Counted from the first letter of the stretch, positions 32,961-44,189 are shown. The stretch is 64,000 nucleotides of DNA from Kappaphycus alvarezii (GCA_002205965.3 NADL03000161.1:62001-126000), one strand, 5' to 3'. Translations and numbers: made by a program. Notes: generated from the sequence alone by a model not told the origin.

Positions 32961-33169
32961 CCTTCACACCGATCATAACAACCTTATCTTTTTTTTATCC
33001 CCTTTTTGTTGCGTCTGACCTCTCACAGACGTCCTTCCGCAAAGTACATCGTGGGACCGTTCGGTTGAGCATATAAAACTACACATGTTTCCATGTCAAG
33101 ATGACTGACAATGTTTACACAGACCTACTAGGTGGTTGGTCTGCACCCCGTATGGTAACAATACTTGTC

Positions 33170-33530
33170 CAAATTCCCGAGCAACCATTGTATTCCGGTA
33201 ATCGGGTCGAAATTTGAATGGCCATCGCCTGAGGCCATTGTTGCTACGCAAAGGCAACACGCGGACTCTTGCCCTCCGCATCTCACCGTCAAGGAAAAAC
33301 TTGTGTGCAATCCGAACGGTGCTATCTAGATTGCTGACGCGGATTCCGACATGCAAATCCGCCTTTTCATCATCGCGCACACCGGTCCGAGCGGTCATCG
33401 AGGACAAAATTCTAACGAGATTCTTCTTCGTAAATCCTTGTTTTAGACTACCATGTCATCCGATGTACAGTCCTTCGTTCGCGCCTTCATCCATTGTCTA
33501 TCTACAAAAAATGCTCCGTACGGTCTGAAC
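33170..33530 (+). pseudogene. Gypsy B integrase zinc-binding domain
   Basis: EFEWPSPEAIVATQRQHAD, LVCNPNGAI, then DMQIRLFIIAHTGPSGHRGQ (the two His of HHCC) and MSSDVQSFVRAFIHCLSTK, where the first Cys is replaced by Phe (AFIHC) and the second is kept. A stop lies between (near 33447). The catalytic core that should follow is absent. Confidence 0.75.
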
Positions 33531-33534
33531 ACGA

Positions 33535-33790
33535 GCGGAAAAAACGCAGCATCGCGCGGTGTGCTAGCCAATTTTACCGAAGGGGAATACGTACTCGTCG
33601 CGCGGGAAGGTTCTTCGCCGGCGAAAAACTTGCGCTGCGGTGGCTCGAACCGAGACGGATTGCGAAATCACTCAATGACCATGTGTTTTTAAGTCGAAGA
33701 TCTACGGAACAAGCATACAGAGGACATTCATGGACAGGTTGAAGTGTTACCAGGGCGAATATTTAGAAAAGCTGGGAATAATGCTTCATG
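33535..33790 (+). pseudogene. Gypsy B post-integrase domain (chromo-like)
   Basis: Immediately after the zinc domain comes VLANFTEGEYVLVAREGSS (33560-33620) and, after a shift, EKLALRWLEPRRIAKSLNDH (33624-33690). This is the W-G-P-R beta-barrel region that normally lies after the integrase core in Ty3/gypsy elements. Its direct junction with the zinc domain shows that the core was deleted. The tail to 34018 is untranslated or decayed. Confidence 0.6.
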
Positions 33791-34030
33791 TCCTTTCTTC
33801 CTAAACGGGAATGCCTTTTGTGCGTCTGATGCGACTCATTGAAATCCAGCACGTTTTGATGGTTGTTGTGCGTAGGAAAGAACTATCCGATACGAAAAAT
33901 ATCCTGCAGCCGCTGCTCCGGGTGTACTAGGACGTACCGCAAATTTGATTGCGCTTATTACAGCGCAAGAACACGCCCCGCCATCTCGCTGAGAAAGCGA
34001 GGCTATTCCTAATGCTTTAAGAGGGGTAAA

Positions 34031-34217
34031 TGTGACCAGCTCCGCACGGTCATGTTTCATCAGAGCGGTTTTTGTCTGATCATGATTTCCAACCGATATC
34101 TTTATTGGTTTAGCAATTGAGAACCGTGGATATGTGGACAGCTACTATACTTGTAGGTTGCACAATCCAATCAAACGTTTTTACCCATTTTAAGACCGAA
34201 ACAGTCTCCAGTAAACA
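34031..34217 (+). repeat. Gypsy B 3' LTR
   Basis: Starts TGTGACCAGCTCCGCACGG after the polypurine tract AAGAGGGGTAAA and ends AGTAAACA. It pairs with 29523-29707. The two LTRs differ at roughly one base in seven by eye, so the insertion is old. Confidence 0.8.
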
Positions 34218-34529
34218 CTATAGAATGATCGACAGCATGTCGCTCATGGCGGATAACGACCTCTTAATATTTTTGAGTTTGTATGAATCAATTGAAAACC
34301 GCTTATTAGCTAAGTTTCATCCGCTTAGTAACTGTATTATTGTGTACTTAAAGGTATGTGTCATTCTTTTATAAACCACGGAAGACTGAGCAACCGACCC
34401 GAATCGACTGTGTAAGTTCTTCTGCACTCTAGTCTCTGTTTCTTCTACCTCCTCGACCTTCGTCAACTTCATACAATAGAGTATTCCTAACTATTATTAT
34501 TTATGAGCCTAGCGCCCCGATTTAATCTG

Positions 34530-35189
34530 CTTTTCAGGCCCACGTTCTTCTGGGATTCCAATTGCCCTCCTTGGACTGATGGGAAAGGATACCAATAAGA
34601 ATACCTTGATGTCGTGAAACTTTGGCAAACGTTCCAAAACGCACTCCCGACCTCAAACAGTAACAAGATACCGGCAAACCTACAGGCTGTATACCTACAG
34701 TTGCAGCTCTATTTCCGTGCCAAGGACCTCTGCTGCGAAATTTAAGAGGCTGGGCTGCTTGGAGAAGGTGCAGTGGACCTTCTCGTAGTTAAAATTTACT
34801 AGAGGTATGGTTTCTTAGTTGTAAGTGAAGCTTACCGTGGCTTTAACCAACTCTGGAACACCTGCTGTGGTAGAACTGAGACAATAAAGAAATTTGAGTC
34901 TCAATTCTCAGCTCAAGTTGCAAAGTTTAACTCCATATCAACAACTACTAAGCTGCATGAGTGGATTGTTGCTCTCATGCTGCTGTCAAACTCTGCAATT
35001 GAAGACTCTCAACGTGTGTCTGTGATGTTTTTTGCTTCTCCATCTGATGAGAACCTCTACGCGCAGTCGTCAATTGATGAGTTTCTACAGGCTTTCATAT
35101 ATGAGTCGGTAGCTTCAGTAATTAGACATTGCGCCGAGAATGATGTGCGCAAATTCGCACACGAAAGAGAAAATCTAGAGGAGAACTAA
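34530..35189 (+). pseudogene. Copia-type Gag fragment
   Basis: The frame without ATG from about 34600 reads YLDVVKLWQTFQNALPTSNS and QAVYLQLQLYFRAKDLCCEI, a stop, then YRGFNQLWNTCCGRTETIKK, FESQFSAQVAKFNSISTTTK, LHEWIVALMLLSNSAIEDSQ and FLQAFIYESVASVIRHCAEN to 35189. The helix pattern (W...F....L..L, then the long helix with L.EW.V.L, then the E.. helix) resembles copia Gag proteins. No downstream Pol was seen; an unrelated LTR follows. The identification rests on pattern only. A 25-bp direct duplication (TTTGCAAGATATTTTT) lies at about 35211-35258. Confidence 0.4.
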
Positions 35190-35305
35190 AATTGTATACA
35201 GTATCGGAATTTGCAAGATATTTTTACAGTTTCTGAATTTGCAAGATATTTTTAATTTGGATGAGTGTTGGAAATTCATCGGTTGATTTTTCATTTTAGG
35301 ACACG

Positions 35306-35815
35306 CTGTCATAATAGATGTCAGTACAGTTCCAGGTTCTGGGTGATACTACGAGTGACTCTGAAAAGTCTATATAATGGTCACATTAATTCCCACCCCT
35401 GGCCGGTGGGTGGCTGGCATGGGTATGGCACCTAGATATTTACCTTGAGGAAATATCTTCTAATAGCCTCTCTGGTTCACAAGATTCCCATGAATGTATT
35501 TTATGGTTATTAGTATGTTTGTTTGAGACTTTAAGGGTATTCAAAAGTCTGCATAAGCCGAGTAAACTGCTTCCTCTTGTGGAGGTCGAGCAAGTTGGCA
35601 AACAACTTTAAGTCAAGCACCGAGTAGTAGGGAGTTGAGAGTCAACTTCAGACCCAAGAAAAAGTTTTCCTACGCTGGTCGCAAAGCATCAGTGGTAGAC
35701 CCTGCTCCTTTCATACTTGCTTGTAGCCCTCTCAACTCTCTTCCATATTAATTCCTTTTTGTTCGTTCAACTATACCACGGTAGCACTTTTGTCGCTCGC
35801 AACACCTCCTTCTTG
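35306..35815 (+). repeat. LTR related to gypsy A, in opposite orientation
   Basis: 35560-35815 matches the R-U5 part of the gypsy A LTRs as an inverted copy. It shares AGCAAGTTGGCA.ACA, GAGAGTCAACTTCAGACCC, GCATCAGTGGTAGACCCTGC, and CACGGTAGCACTTTTGTCGC with CTCGCAACACC. Upstream, TATA-like TCTATATAATGG (about 35369-35380) and AGTCT..ATAAGC.GAGTAAACTGCT are present. The left end is uncertain. The adjacent GGTTCTGAGTATCTCTTC leader (35820-35860) is also conserved, so this is a 5' LTR of a sister element on +. Confidence 0.65.
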
Positions 35816-35869
35816 GTATAGTTGGTTCTGAGTATCTCTCTTCCCGACGATTTACCCCTATCGACACAC

Positions 35870-36534
35870 ATGGCTCGCCACAGTTGTGATTGTGGATTTT
35901 TCTTCCCCCCCTTTTGGCGGGCATCGCACTACTGGCACATCGCGCAAGACGGCACTTTGCTGCTCTTCACTTGGCCCTCAACGTTCTCTACGTTCCGTGT
36001 CTACCGAACCCCTCACGCCCGTCACAAATAAGTAACAAGCAGCCCCTATCTTCTCAGGAAGCCGCCCCTATCACATTCAACCTCAAGTCGCCTATGGGCA
36101 GGTGTACACTGGGCGCCCGGATGAGACTATTACGAGCTCGGAAATGGTGAACAACTTGGCCCTTTGGAAATGAGCCCTGTTCCATCAGCCTTTACAACAA
36201 ACAACCACCGGTCAACACCTCATGTCTACCGAACCCCTCACGCTCATCATCTGTCGATGATGGGAAGCCCTTATCCTCTTCGGAAGCCGCCCCCATCACA
36301 CTCAACCCCGAAGTCGCCTATGGGCAGGCGTACACTAGGCGCGCGGTCGAGGCTATTATGAGCATGGGGACGACTACCGGTTTGCCTCTGCAGGGTCCGT
36401 ATGGAACTGAGCGCCGGTTGGTGCCGGTTAGCTGGATGGATTGGTCTGACTCTAATTCTGTGGAAGGCGACGACGTTCATAGCGACGTCGCCGATCCATT
36501 AGAGCCAGATTCGATTGAGGACGAAGATGAGTAG
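35870..36534 (+). pseudogene. Gag-like ORF tail of the sister element, with internal duplication
   Basis: Downstream of the LTR and leader, a + frame reads KPLSSSEAAPITLNPEVAYG, QAYTRRAVEAIMSMGTTTGL and PYGTERRLVPVSWMDWSDSN and ends in an acidic VADPLEPDSIEDEDE at the stop 36532-36534. The segment CTACCGAACCCCTCACG...CCCCTATCACA.TCAA.C occurs twice (about 36000-36125 and 36222-36345), a tandem duplication of about 220 bp that breaks the first copy's frame. By position it should be gag; no domain was recognised. Confidence 0.4.
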
Positions 36535-36610
36535 GTGTTGGCCTTACGCGCAGGTTGTGACATTGCAAGAACGTACCTTAACACTCCAATGTTATTCGAG
36601 ATTACAGCCG

Positions 36611-36720
36611 ATCTTATTTTTCAATCATTAAAACACCCAAAGTTTTCCCCCTTTGAGTTAGCACCGCTCGAACCTTCCCATAAGTCTCCATCGCTCGAAC
36701 TGTCACGTTTGGGTAGCTGC
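36611..36720 (-). pseudogene. LINE family A 3'-end fragment
   Basis: The minus frame reads NVTVRAMETYGKVRAVLTQR, matching the family A C-terminus at 10.1 kb (NVAVRALETYGKVRGVLMQR). It then passes straight into the family's 3' UTR signature GGGGGAAAACTTTGGGTG, then TTTTAATGATTG. The longer minus ORF 36614-37096 joins this to unrelated sequence. The last ~15 residues of the family C-terminus are missing. Confidence 0.6.
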
Positions 36721-37786
36721 AATATAGTGCGTCTTTTTTCAATGTGGCAATTGTAGGTTTGTCAGAGAGCATGATGACATTTAGTGGAATCATTGGGGAA
36801 GTGGGAAATGCGGTGTGATTTAATGTGGAAGTGCACATATTGACCGTGAAGAGTTTGTCCAGCTGATTATCGTATCGTCTCATTAACAGTTGAAGAATTA
36901 CATGTTGGATGTCTTTCGAGGCCACGCTGCTCACCTCTGCTCCTCCGGGTTCGGCAGACTCCACGGTCAAACCTCGGTTCGAAACGCGCCTCGTCCTACA
37001 TGTCCCGCATTGCTGATCGCGCATACGAGATCGAGGCAGCGCCCATCGTTCTTGGAATCGAGCTATTGCCTGTCGATATTCTTCTGCAGCCCTCATTCTC
37101 CCTCTCGTCTTTCGACTCCTGCCCCCTCGCGTGTGATATCACCATTGTCTCCGCTCTCGTATCAGACACATGCACAACGGCCACCCAAATGGTTGGTGGT
37201 GCCGCCGAGATCGCCGTTCGTGACATGATTCGTGATTTCGGGTGCTAAATTGCCGCGCCGAGCTCTCAATTTCCCCGCCGCCCCACTTACCTCTCCCAAG
37301 TTCGGCTTGTAGCCCCTCACATTTGACTGTTTTGGCGCCCCGTGGATTGCCATCACTCGCCTCATTCATGCAGTAATACCGCTTCTTTACGGGCAAATGG
37401 TACGGTTCGCAGGAGGATCTAACAACGTGTATGCTGTACCGGACCATCTGGAAGTCCATAGCGATGTCTGTCTTGTCCCCTGTCGCATTCCATATCCGGT
37501 TATCTCCTAACTGTAAAGTCGGTCAAGTTAGAGCATTGAATCACAAATATATAATCATCTTTACTTTGTGTATTATAAGAGGCGTACAAGCCTTGAACCA
37601 CAAATGTGTTGAAATAATTGAGCACACGAATATTCTTGTCACCATGCATTTGTACATTCTATGATACTTCCCGTTGTGTATACACATAAATTGGACTTGC
37701 TATCATCCCGCTTATGATACTGGTGGTAGATCTTTATTTGTCGTACAATGTCGCACAGAGGCGTGCGGAGGGTATTTATAAATTAA
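36721..37786. other. No host gene; copia-like LTR fragment near 37540-37600
   Basis: Frames on both strands at 36890-37460 show no domain. At 37548-37592, ATCATCTTTACTT.GTGTATTATAAGAGGCGTACAAGCC matches 47557-47592 nearly exactly and includes a TATTATAA promoter-like motif, so part of this region is LTR-derived. The rest is unassigned, including the likely 3' UTR of the LINE on minus (37700-37786). Confidence 0.4.
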
Positions 37787-40648
37787 CTACGGATGCGGGC
37801 GGCGGGTAGAAACTTGTCGCGCCTGCATTATTTGGAGACTAAATGCAAAACGGGTAACGAAGTCGCGGAGCTCCTGTCGAGGGGAGGAACCGCGACGGGA
37901 AGCAGCGAAGGAAGCAAGGCGGCGGAAAAAAGCCTTACCGTCGTCGCCCAAGGCGCCATAGATATCAATCCCGACGGGGGAGAGGAGGATATCGTTTCGG
38001 TTGCAGTAAGTGCCGTAATGACGATGTTTCTCGCGCTCTGCGAGTGTCGCGGCGGCGCCGGCAGTAACCGTACTTGGCGAAATGTGGCGGCGTGCGGAGG
38101 GGTGGGCAACAGTAACGTCGACGGCTATATCGGTGCTGTGAAGCCCGTATGCAGCTGGTATGTAAATATCCATTCGTAGCACGGGGGACTCCGAATGCCC
38201 AGATGAGTCGGGAACCTGGTGGAGGAGCGGATGTTCGACGAGGGCGACGATCCCAACTTCCTTGCAGTAGCGGGCAAGAACGTTGCGGAGGATGTGGTGA
38301 CGACGAGTCATTCCGTCTTCGTATTTGCAGGTCAACGCGTGTTGACCACTTGGATCTAAGACGGTGCGATGTCGGCCGAGCGGCGGGAGCAGACCGGACA
38401 GCGAGTAGATCCAGGGAATAGCGCGATGCCGAGACGTAGAGCCAGAGCGACTTTCCAGGCGGAAGAGGACATGTACGTACCGCGGTGGGGTGAGGAAGCG
38501 AAGAGAAAACAGTCGATGCGGAGGATGTGCGCACGGAGAGGAGCCGTGCTCGGTCGTGGGCTGCCGCGGACGAGAACAAGCTATCGGACTTCGATAGCAT
38601 GAGTTCAGTTGTGATCGCAGACTGGAGCCTTTCGCCGGGGACCGGCGATGAACAACGCTCGAAAAGAGCCGTAGCTGTAAGCGACGAAGACAGCTGCGGG
38701 TGGCGGGAGGATAAGAGCGAGATGGCAGACCGAGGGATCTCTTCCAAGTGGCGGTCCTGGGAAAGGGTAAGCAGGTCGGAGATAAGTCGAAAAGAATCAA
38801 TTACAGATGCTGCGTATGCAGCCTCGGTAATGTCTGAAGTTTGCAGGAGACCTAGACCGCCCATTGAGAAGGGGAGAGAGGCTTGGAGCCAGGCTCGCTC
38901 TGGACAGGGCAGCTGCAATTGGTGGAACGCTTCCCTCTGCTTCTGATCGAAGCTAGCGGCGAGAACCGCAGATTGAGTGGAGGGAAGCGTACGCAGCAAG
39001 TGCATGACCTTGGAGGCGTTCGCGCAGAAGCGGTGTAAGTGGAAAGCCAATTGAGCATCATCCAAGTCTCGAAGGGATTGGAAGATGCGGTCAACTTCGT
39101 TTTGGCGGCCTGCGAAAAATTGGGAAACAAAAGCGTCCGAGCCAATCGGGGATCCCAGCACGATAAAACCAGGGGGGGTTGAAAAGGGGCAAGGAAGTGC
39201 CAAAGGGGAGTGGGAAGGGGAGAAGCCGTAAACTTGGGTCTTGGCAAGGTTGAGCTGGAACCCTAGTGGACCTCCTTCAAGCTGGATGAAACGGATGGCA
39301 GCAGCGGCTTGGGATCGAGGAAGAACAATGTTACCGTCATCTGCGTACCAAGCGTTCAGGGCAGGTGAGAACTTCTCCTGTAACGATAGCAAGAGCGGAT
39401 GGAGAGCCAGGGCAAAGAGCAAGGGACCGAGGGGATCACCTTGCTGAGTGCCCTCTGAACTACGGACATAGTAGGGTCCGAAAGCAAGCTCTGTAGGAGC
39501 ATCGTAACAAGAGTGTACCCACCGTGCGAGGCCTGGGGCATGTGTCTGTACGGCTTCCAGAATGCGCTGGCGGGAGATGCAATTGAAAGCGTTGCGAGCA
39601 TCTATCTGGACCAAGACGTGATCGTGGAACTCGGGTCTCTGGGAAAGACGACGCACAGAATGAATTATTGCATCGATGCCGTTCTTGACGCCTACCCCGA
39701 CCTGATGGGGCAGAAGGTAAGAGCGGATGGCGGGGGTGGCTTTGTGTGCCGCGAGCCTAGAAATTAGGCGCCGGTAGAGAAGCCCAACCGCAATCGGACG
39801 GATTCCCCCGTTTGGCTTCGGCAGCGCAATAAGACGGCCTCCGCAGAAATACGGGCGGCACGCGGCCGGCAGATCGCTGTTCAAACAGAGGTTGAGGAAC
39901 TTTGTCAGGGCATGTAGGCAATCCCTCGCGGGGCGTGACCCCACCTGCCGGGCGAAGCAGCATTCGCAGGAACACTGGGGATAGACCATCGGCCCCAGGA
40001 GCGGTTGAAGGATCCAGGCTGTGAATGGCACGGCGGACATCCGAGACCGAGAACTTTAGCGCCGGAGGCAAACCGTGAGGGGGCATGGGAGTGATTGGGA
40101 TGGGGGCGGGGGATGAAGTGAAGCCAAGGATTGAAAGGTAGCTTCGCTGGGGGAGAGTGGGGGATCGACTTGGAGAAGGGCTGCTGTGGCCCGGGAAGGG
40201 CTACCCCGGGAGAGGAAGCGACGGCATCTGCGAAGGGCCGTGTCAGGGCGGGCGAGGGTGGGAGGGGATGGAATCGGAGAGGGGTGGCGGAGATGAACAA
40301 CGAGGAGGCCTCATCGAAGAGGTCATCATAGAGGCGGCTAGAGGCCATGCGGATGCGGTCGACAAGGCTGGAGCAATTTTCCCTGCGGCGGCGGCCAAGA
40401 GCGCGGGGGCGGTTGTGTCGGAAAACCAACTTCGGGATGGCAAGAAGTTCCAGAAGGGCTCGAGTCCTGTGCTCTGGCGATGGAGCAGATATAACGCGGT
40501 ACAAGGCAGCAAAGTATAAGTCGTAAGCCGCGGCTTGGACCGGGCGAGGAATGAAGGTGAGAACAGGGAAGGGGGCGGAGAGGAGGGAGCGGAAGGTGAG
40601 GGGTGACTGGGATGGTCCTGAAACTAGATTCACAGCTGGGAGATTCAT
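37787..40648 (-). pseudogene. LINE B Pol: reverse transcriptase plus restriction-like nuclease
   Basis: The 691-codon frame 37965-40040 holds GGRLIALPKPNGGIRPIAVG, motif A VLVQIDARNAFNCISRQR, motif B SSEGTQQGDPLGPLLFALAL, motif C LNAWYADDGNIV (YADD codons 39336-39347), LGFQLNLAKTQ and IVLGSPIG: all RT core motifs are intact. Upstream pieces in other frames (FSVSDVRRAIHSLDPSTAPG near 40020-40070; ALLELLAIPKLVFRHNRPRA near 40430-40500) are the N-terminal part. Downstream, after shifts near 38400, come CPVC, LDPSGQHALTCKYEDG, RRHHILRNVLARYCKEVGI, RMDIYIPAAYGLHSTDIAVD and DVTVAH: the CCHC knuckle plus the PD...D nuclease of RLE-type LINEs. Three or more shifts make it inactive. Confidence 0.88.
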
Positions 40649-40649
40649 G

Positions 40650-41690
40650 CGTTAGGATCCATGTCGGCATCGGGGGCAGGAATGTGTTCGAGGAGACCAT
40701 AGGGGTTGGTGTCTGCTGGTGTAGTAGGGAGCGGAGGGATGGGCGATTGGGCATTCGGGGCGCCGACTGTAATCCAGCCATCCGTTTGAGGCGGAACAGG
40801 GGCAGTCTGGTACGGCGGCGTTTGAATCCACCTGCCGCTGCTGTGGGGGAGGCAGAGGGACTGCTCCAGGGAAACCAGGGAGGTCCGAGTTTGGCAAGTA
40901 TTTTCGTATCGATATCCCGGAGAGCGGTGGCGAAGGATCGAGCCGGAGACCATTTGCAATTGTCGTCTTCCAAGCGAGAGATTTCAGAACGCAGACCTTG
41001 CCATACTGCAACGAGGTCATCAGCAAAGTTGTCAGAATGCTGCGCTAAGGTGCGGTAAGAGTCGTATGCAGCGTTGACCGTAGATAAGTCGCGCTCCGCC
41101 GCACAGATATAGAAGTGGTTCGGATCTGCGGATTGGATAATGGAGCAGGAACCAGGGAATCCCCCGGCAGAGATGGCGGCGCGAAAACTGGGATGGGTTG
41201 TGGATCTGGAAGGTCGACGGAACAGAAACGCGAACGAAACGCTTCTGATTACCTCCGAAAAGGCCGCGGGTGGCATTGCGAACAGTGCCTGCAAACTTAC
41301 GGGCTAGGCGGGCGTCGTCGAGATCGCGATGCTCAGTCAAGCCTTGACGACCGAGGGCGGAAGCCGCCGAATAGGGTGGGTCCGCACCGGGCTGGGGCCG
41401 CCGGAGCTTGACTGCTCGCAGATACGGGCCGGTGCTGTGGCCGCAGGATCCTCTTCAGGCGAGTTGGCGTCGGAAGCGGAAGGAGAACGGGGTGCGGAAA
41501 CGTCAACGCCGACAAGCGCGTTAAGAATGTTCAGGACAGACCTAAACTGCGGGTTGTTCTGGAAAGACGGCTTAAGCGCGTTGAACGTAGAGGTTTGCAG
41601 GGCGGATGCGAGGAAATGATCGGTTGATGCGGGGTCAGCAAGGTTCACAGCTCCGTCAAGCAGTGAGGCGGATTTAACCAAGAAATCCAG
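40650..41690 (-). pseudogene. LINE B ORF1-like region
   Basis: From the right: SASLLDGAVNLADPASTDHF and LNALVGVDVSAPRSPSASDA (41337-41681), then TEHRDLDDARLARKFAGTVR and GGNQKRFVRVSVPSTFQIHN, a shift, AGGFPGSCSIIQSADPNHFY, CAAERDLSTVNAAYDSYRTL, FADDLVAVWQGLRSEISRLE and RSFATALRDIDTKILAKLGP (40900-41290). The content is helix-rich with a Pro/Ser-rich tail. It shows no zinc finger or RRM that I can identify. It is likely the nucleic-acid chaperone ORF of the element by position; it could be the N-terminus of a single Pol frame. Confidence 0.5.
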
Positions 41691-41760
41691 CGCAGCATGT
41701 GATAGAGCAACGACGGGGTTGCTGAGGGTGGCAGCGGACGGTTTGTTTTCGGCGCCATAT

Positions 41761-44189
41761 AGTGTGGTATGACGAGGGCTGGCCTAAGGACCGATGAAGA
41801 AAGGGACCGAAGGGCGGGACTGCACGTGCAGGCGCGAGATCACTCGGGTAGTCGGGAGATCACAGACACGAAATAGTGTTACCCGCGGGAGTAAATACTT
41901 GAAAACAAAAAAGAGAAAGCAACAAAACAAGAAGGATGAACGCGTTTCGCGAGAAGGAACCCGCGAGCGCTGGTGCGAGACGCACGCGGTGGCGGTCAGT
42001 ACGCGGATACGAGAAGAGGGATATGATACTGAACGCATTAAACCTCTCCTCTTATCATCAAAGAAAAAATGCCATGACTCTCGCAATCACGTTGCCTTAG
42101 AGCTCACATTACAGCCCACACGCTTAAATTTGAAAAAGCCGCGCATTGAAATGGGGAATAAGTAGTGTGTTTACAGTGGGAGCTCAGAAGGCTGAGTGAC
42201 GGAGGGGCTTGTGAGAAAGGCGTTATGTTTACACATGTTACATAACACAGAAGATACCGTAGCAGACGCATATGCGCTTGTGATGGGAGGAATTTGCATT
42301 TTCTTGTAGATGAGCGAATACTGTAAAGGTTGAGCTCAGATAATTCCAAAATTAGTAGAATTTGGTGGGGGTGGGGAAAGGGAAAAGTCTTTTTAATGTA
42401 ATGTTAATGTAATGTGTTGCGAGCTTGGTAAAGTTTGACCATTTCTTACAGTGATACTTGATACGGTACACGTATAGCAGTGTACACACAGGTCCGTTTC
42501 ACTAGCAAGCCGGATTCGAATCATTCAGAATACAATTCTTGATTCAGAATGCGAAACAAATTGGGGCGGAAGCTCAACACTCGTGACTAAGTTTTTGAGG
42601 TCTGTTTTTCTGTTATTTCAGGATTTCTTTCAACGGCCAGGCATGTTGCACCCACTTTGACAGCCATTCTGCTGGTTTTGGCCAACTCGTACATTACAGT
42701 TACCAACCCCTCGTGGCCCCGCTCTGATCTCCGTTCCATAAAAAGCAAGCTCCCATTTACCACTCGTGAGTCGGGTCTCAGACTCAGGAGTTTGATCACT
42801 CGCGAGCTTCCAGACACTCACACGAAGCACACCCCCCTGCACGTGCAGTTTTCAAATATATCAACACCCTCGAAGCCTCTGAATTTAGTAGTCTGTTCGG
42901 CGCCTATGGCAAAAGTAAGATGATCTTTGGATCATGCATGGGAAATCGTGATCACAACAGCCCAATTCCGCCGGATGATGTACTGACATGCCTGTCAACT
43001 GGTGCCAGCAGCATGCCACGTTTCTGGCTCATCGAGGATGAATGGAAAGGGGGAGGGGCTGGAATACTTGAAGCTGTGCATAGTCTTTCACTCTACATCT
43101 CCCTTGATTCTACATTCCGAGGCACCAAAAACGTGCTCCCTCATGGGAACACGTGAAAATGTACAAGCTCAAGCCAATGCAAAGGAAGACGTCTGAATGA
43201 ATTGCTTGCTATTATTGTACTGTGTACAAACAGTATACACACACATGTAAAAATACCTCAAAAACAGTCTGCTGCATGCCCGTCTCACACGAATCTATCA
43301 GCGTTGAAGCTGTGTTCTGGGTCCTCGGTGCCTATGCCCTTCATATCCCGCTTGTTGCCGACCTAGGCTTCGTAACGGGTGAGGGAAAATTGTTCGCCCC
43401 ATCCCATGCCCCACTTCATGTGGCCGACGTGGACCGCTCTTAGCTGAATAGTCGGTCAGTCTGTATACACTCCAAAAACACTTTAGAAATGACCCTATTG
43501 TCGAAATATTGAATTACCCAAACTTTTACGACTTTTAAACATATTGAGGGCAAATACCTTGAAGGTAGTATCTGTGATTTTAATCGCGATGAATTTTTTT
43601 TTGAACTGCTCTCGTAGATAGCGGATTCTCCGCGCATGCCACGAGCATGCAGGGTTACCGGTGCTGCCTCGGTAGTCCGCTATAATTCGAGGCCAGGAGG
43701 TGAGAGTTGGCTCTCGAAACTGGGGGAAAGTTTTGGTGCTGTTAATTTAGGGGCCGTGGCGGTTATTCACGAAAGGGGTGTTCCTAAGCATGAGGAGGGG
43801 AAAGAGTGGGGACGTGGTTACACGACTGGCGTAAAGCTCCTGAAATTTGATGTGAATTTCACCGATCTTACTGGCACAACCTACGGAACCTGGGTAGGTA
43901 GTGCAGAGGCTGGGTGTCGTCTAAATTTAGACCTATGGAGCGAATCAAATTCAAGTCTTTGTATAACATGGAGATCATTTGGGACGCACTCAGCGCAGGC
44001 CAATAATTTAATCCCTTGATCTACGAGAAGATTACTCTACGATTAGGTCAACATTTTGACAGACGAAATTGCCACTATCGACAGAGCAAGCACCGTCAGG
44101 TTTTGTGTGTGCGGTCGGACATACGGCGAACTTCCGAGTAATCGTAATTCTGACGTATCAACGTGTCAGCAACTGATAGAACAATGCTG
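41761..44189. other. No recognised gene
   Basis: Short frames only (41794-42165 +, 42657-42923 +, 42920-43156 +, 43222-43443 +), with no family signature. 43636-44019 is listed separately. 43200-43260 has several ACAC and GTATAC tracts. Confidence 0.35.
43636..44019 (+). CDS. Unrecognised 127-codon ORF
   Basis: ATG at 43636, stop at 44017-44019. It contains balanced, protein-like sequence (LSKLGESFGAVNLGAVAVIH, then GYTTGVKLLKFDVNFTDLTG) with no family I recognise. There is no overlapping ORF of similar length on minus. No promoter evidence was found. It may be real, a fragment, or chance. Confidence 0.2.
   Translation: MPRACRVTGAASVVRYNSRPGGESWLSKLGESFGAVNLGAVAVIHERGVPKHEEGKEWGRGYTTGVKLLKFDVNFTDLTGTTYGTWVGSAEAGCRLNLDLWSESNSSLCITWRSFGTHSAQANNLIP

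Larger units (their letters stand above)
29523..34217 (+). mobile_element. Ty3/gypsy element B with two LTRs, integrase core deleted
   Basis: A 4.7-kb + strand element between two ~186-bp LTRs. Coding blocks come in the order gag, protease, RT, RNase H, integrase zinc domain, post-integrase domain. All frames are broken. The PPT AAGAGGGGTAAA (34019-34030) directly precedes the right LTR. No matching duplication was seen outside the LTRs (left TTTAC, right CTATA), so the ends may have recombined or mutated. It is a different family from gypsy A: other LTRs, and a different RNase H and protease style. Confidence 0.85.
37787..41760 (-). mobile_element. LINE family B, best preserved copy
   Basis: About 4 kb on minus: an ORF1-like region, then a Pol region with RT, zinc knuckle and nuclease. 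It is more GC-rich than its surroundings. Copies of the same family lie at 11279-13182 and 23556-24480. 5' sequence upstream of 41760 is not clearly part of it; the 3' end is somewhere in 37690-37786. I saw no target duplication. Confidence 0.85.

Noticed and set aside
36614-37096. 160-codon minus ORF as a single gene
   Set aside because: Only its last third matches LINE A; the rest is unrelated sequence joined by chance.
38527-38946. 139-codon + ORF and other + ORFs over 37.8-41.7 kb
   Set aside because: All are antisense shadows of the family B Pol and ORF1, whose RT motifs fix the coding strand.
42500-42530. GATTCGAATC-like motif as a possible tRNA T-loop
   Set aside because: No cloverleaf with acceptor and anticodon arms could be built around it.
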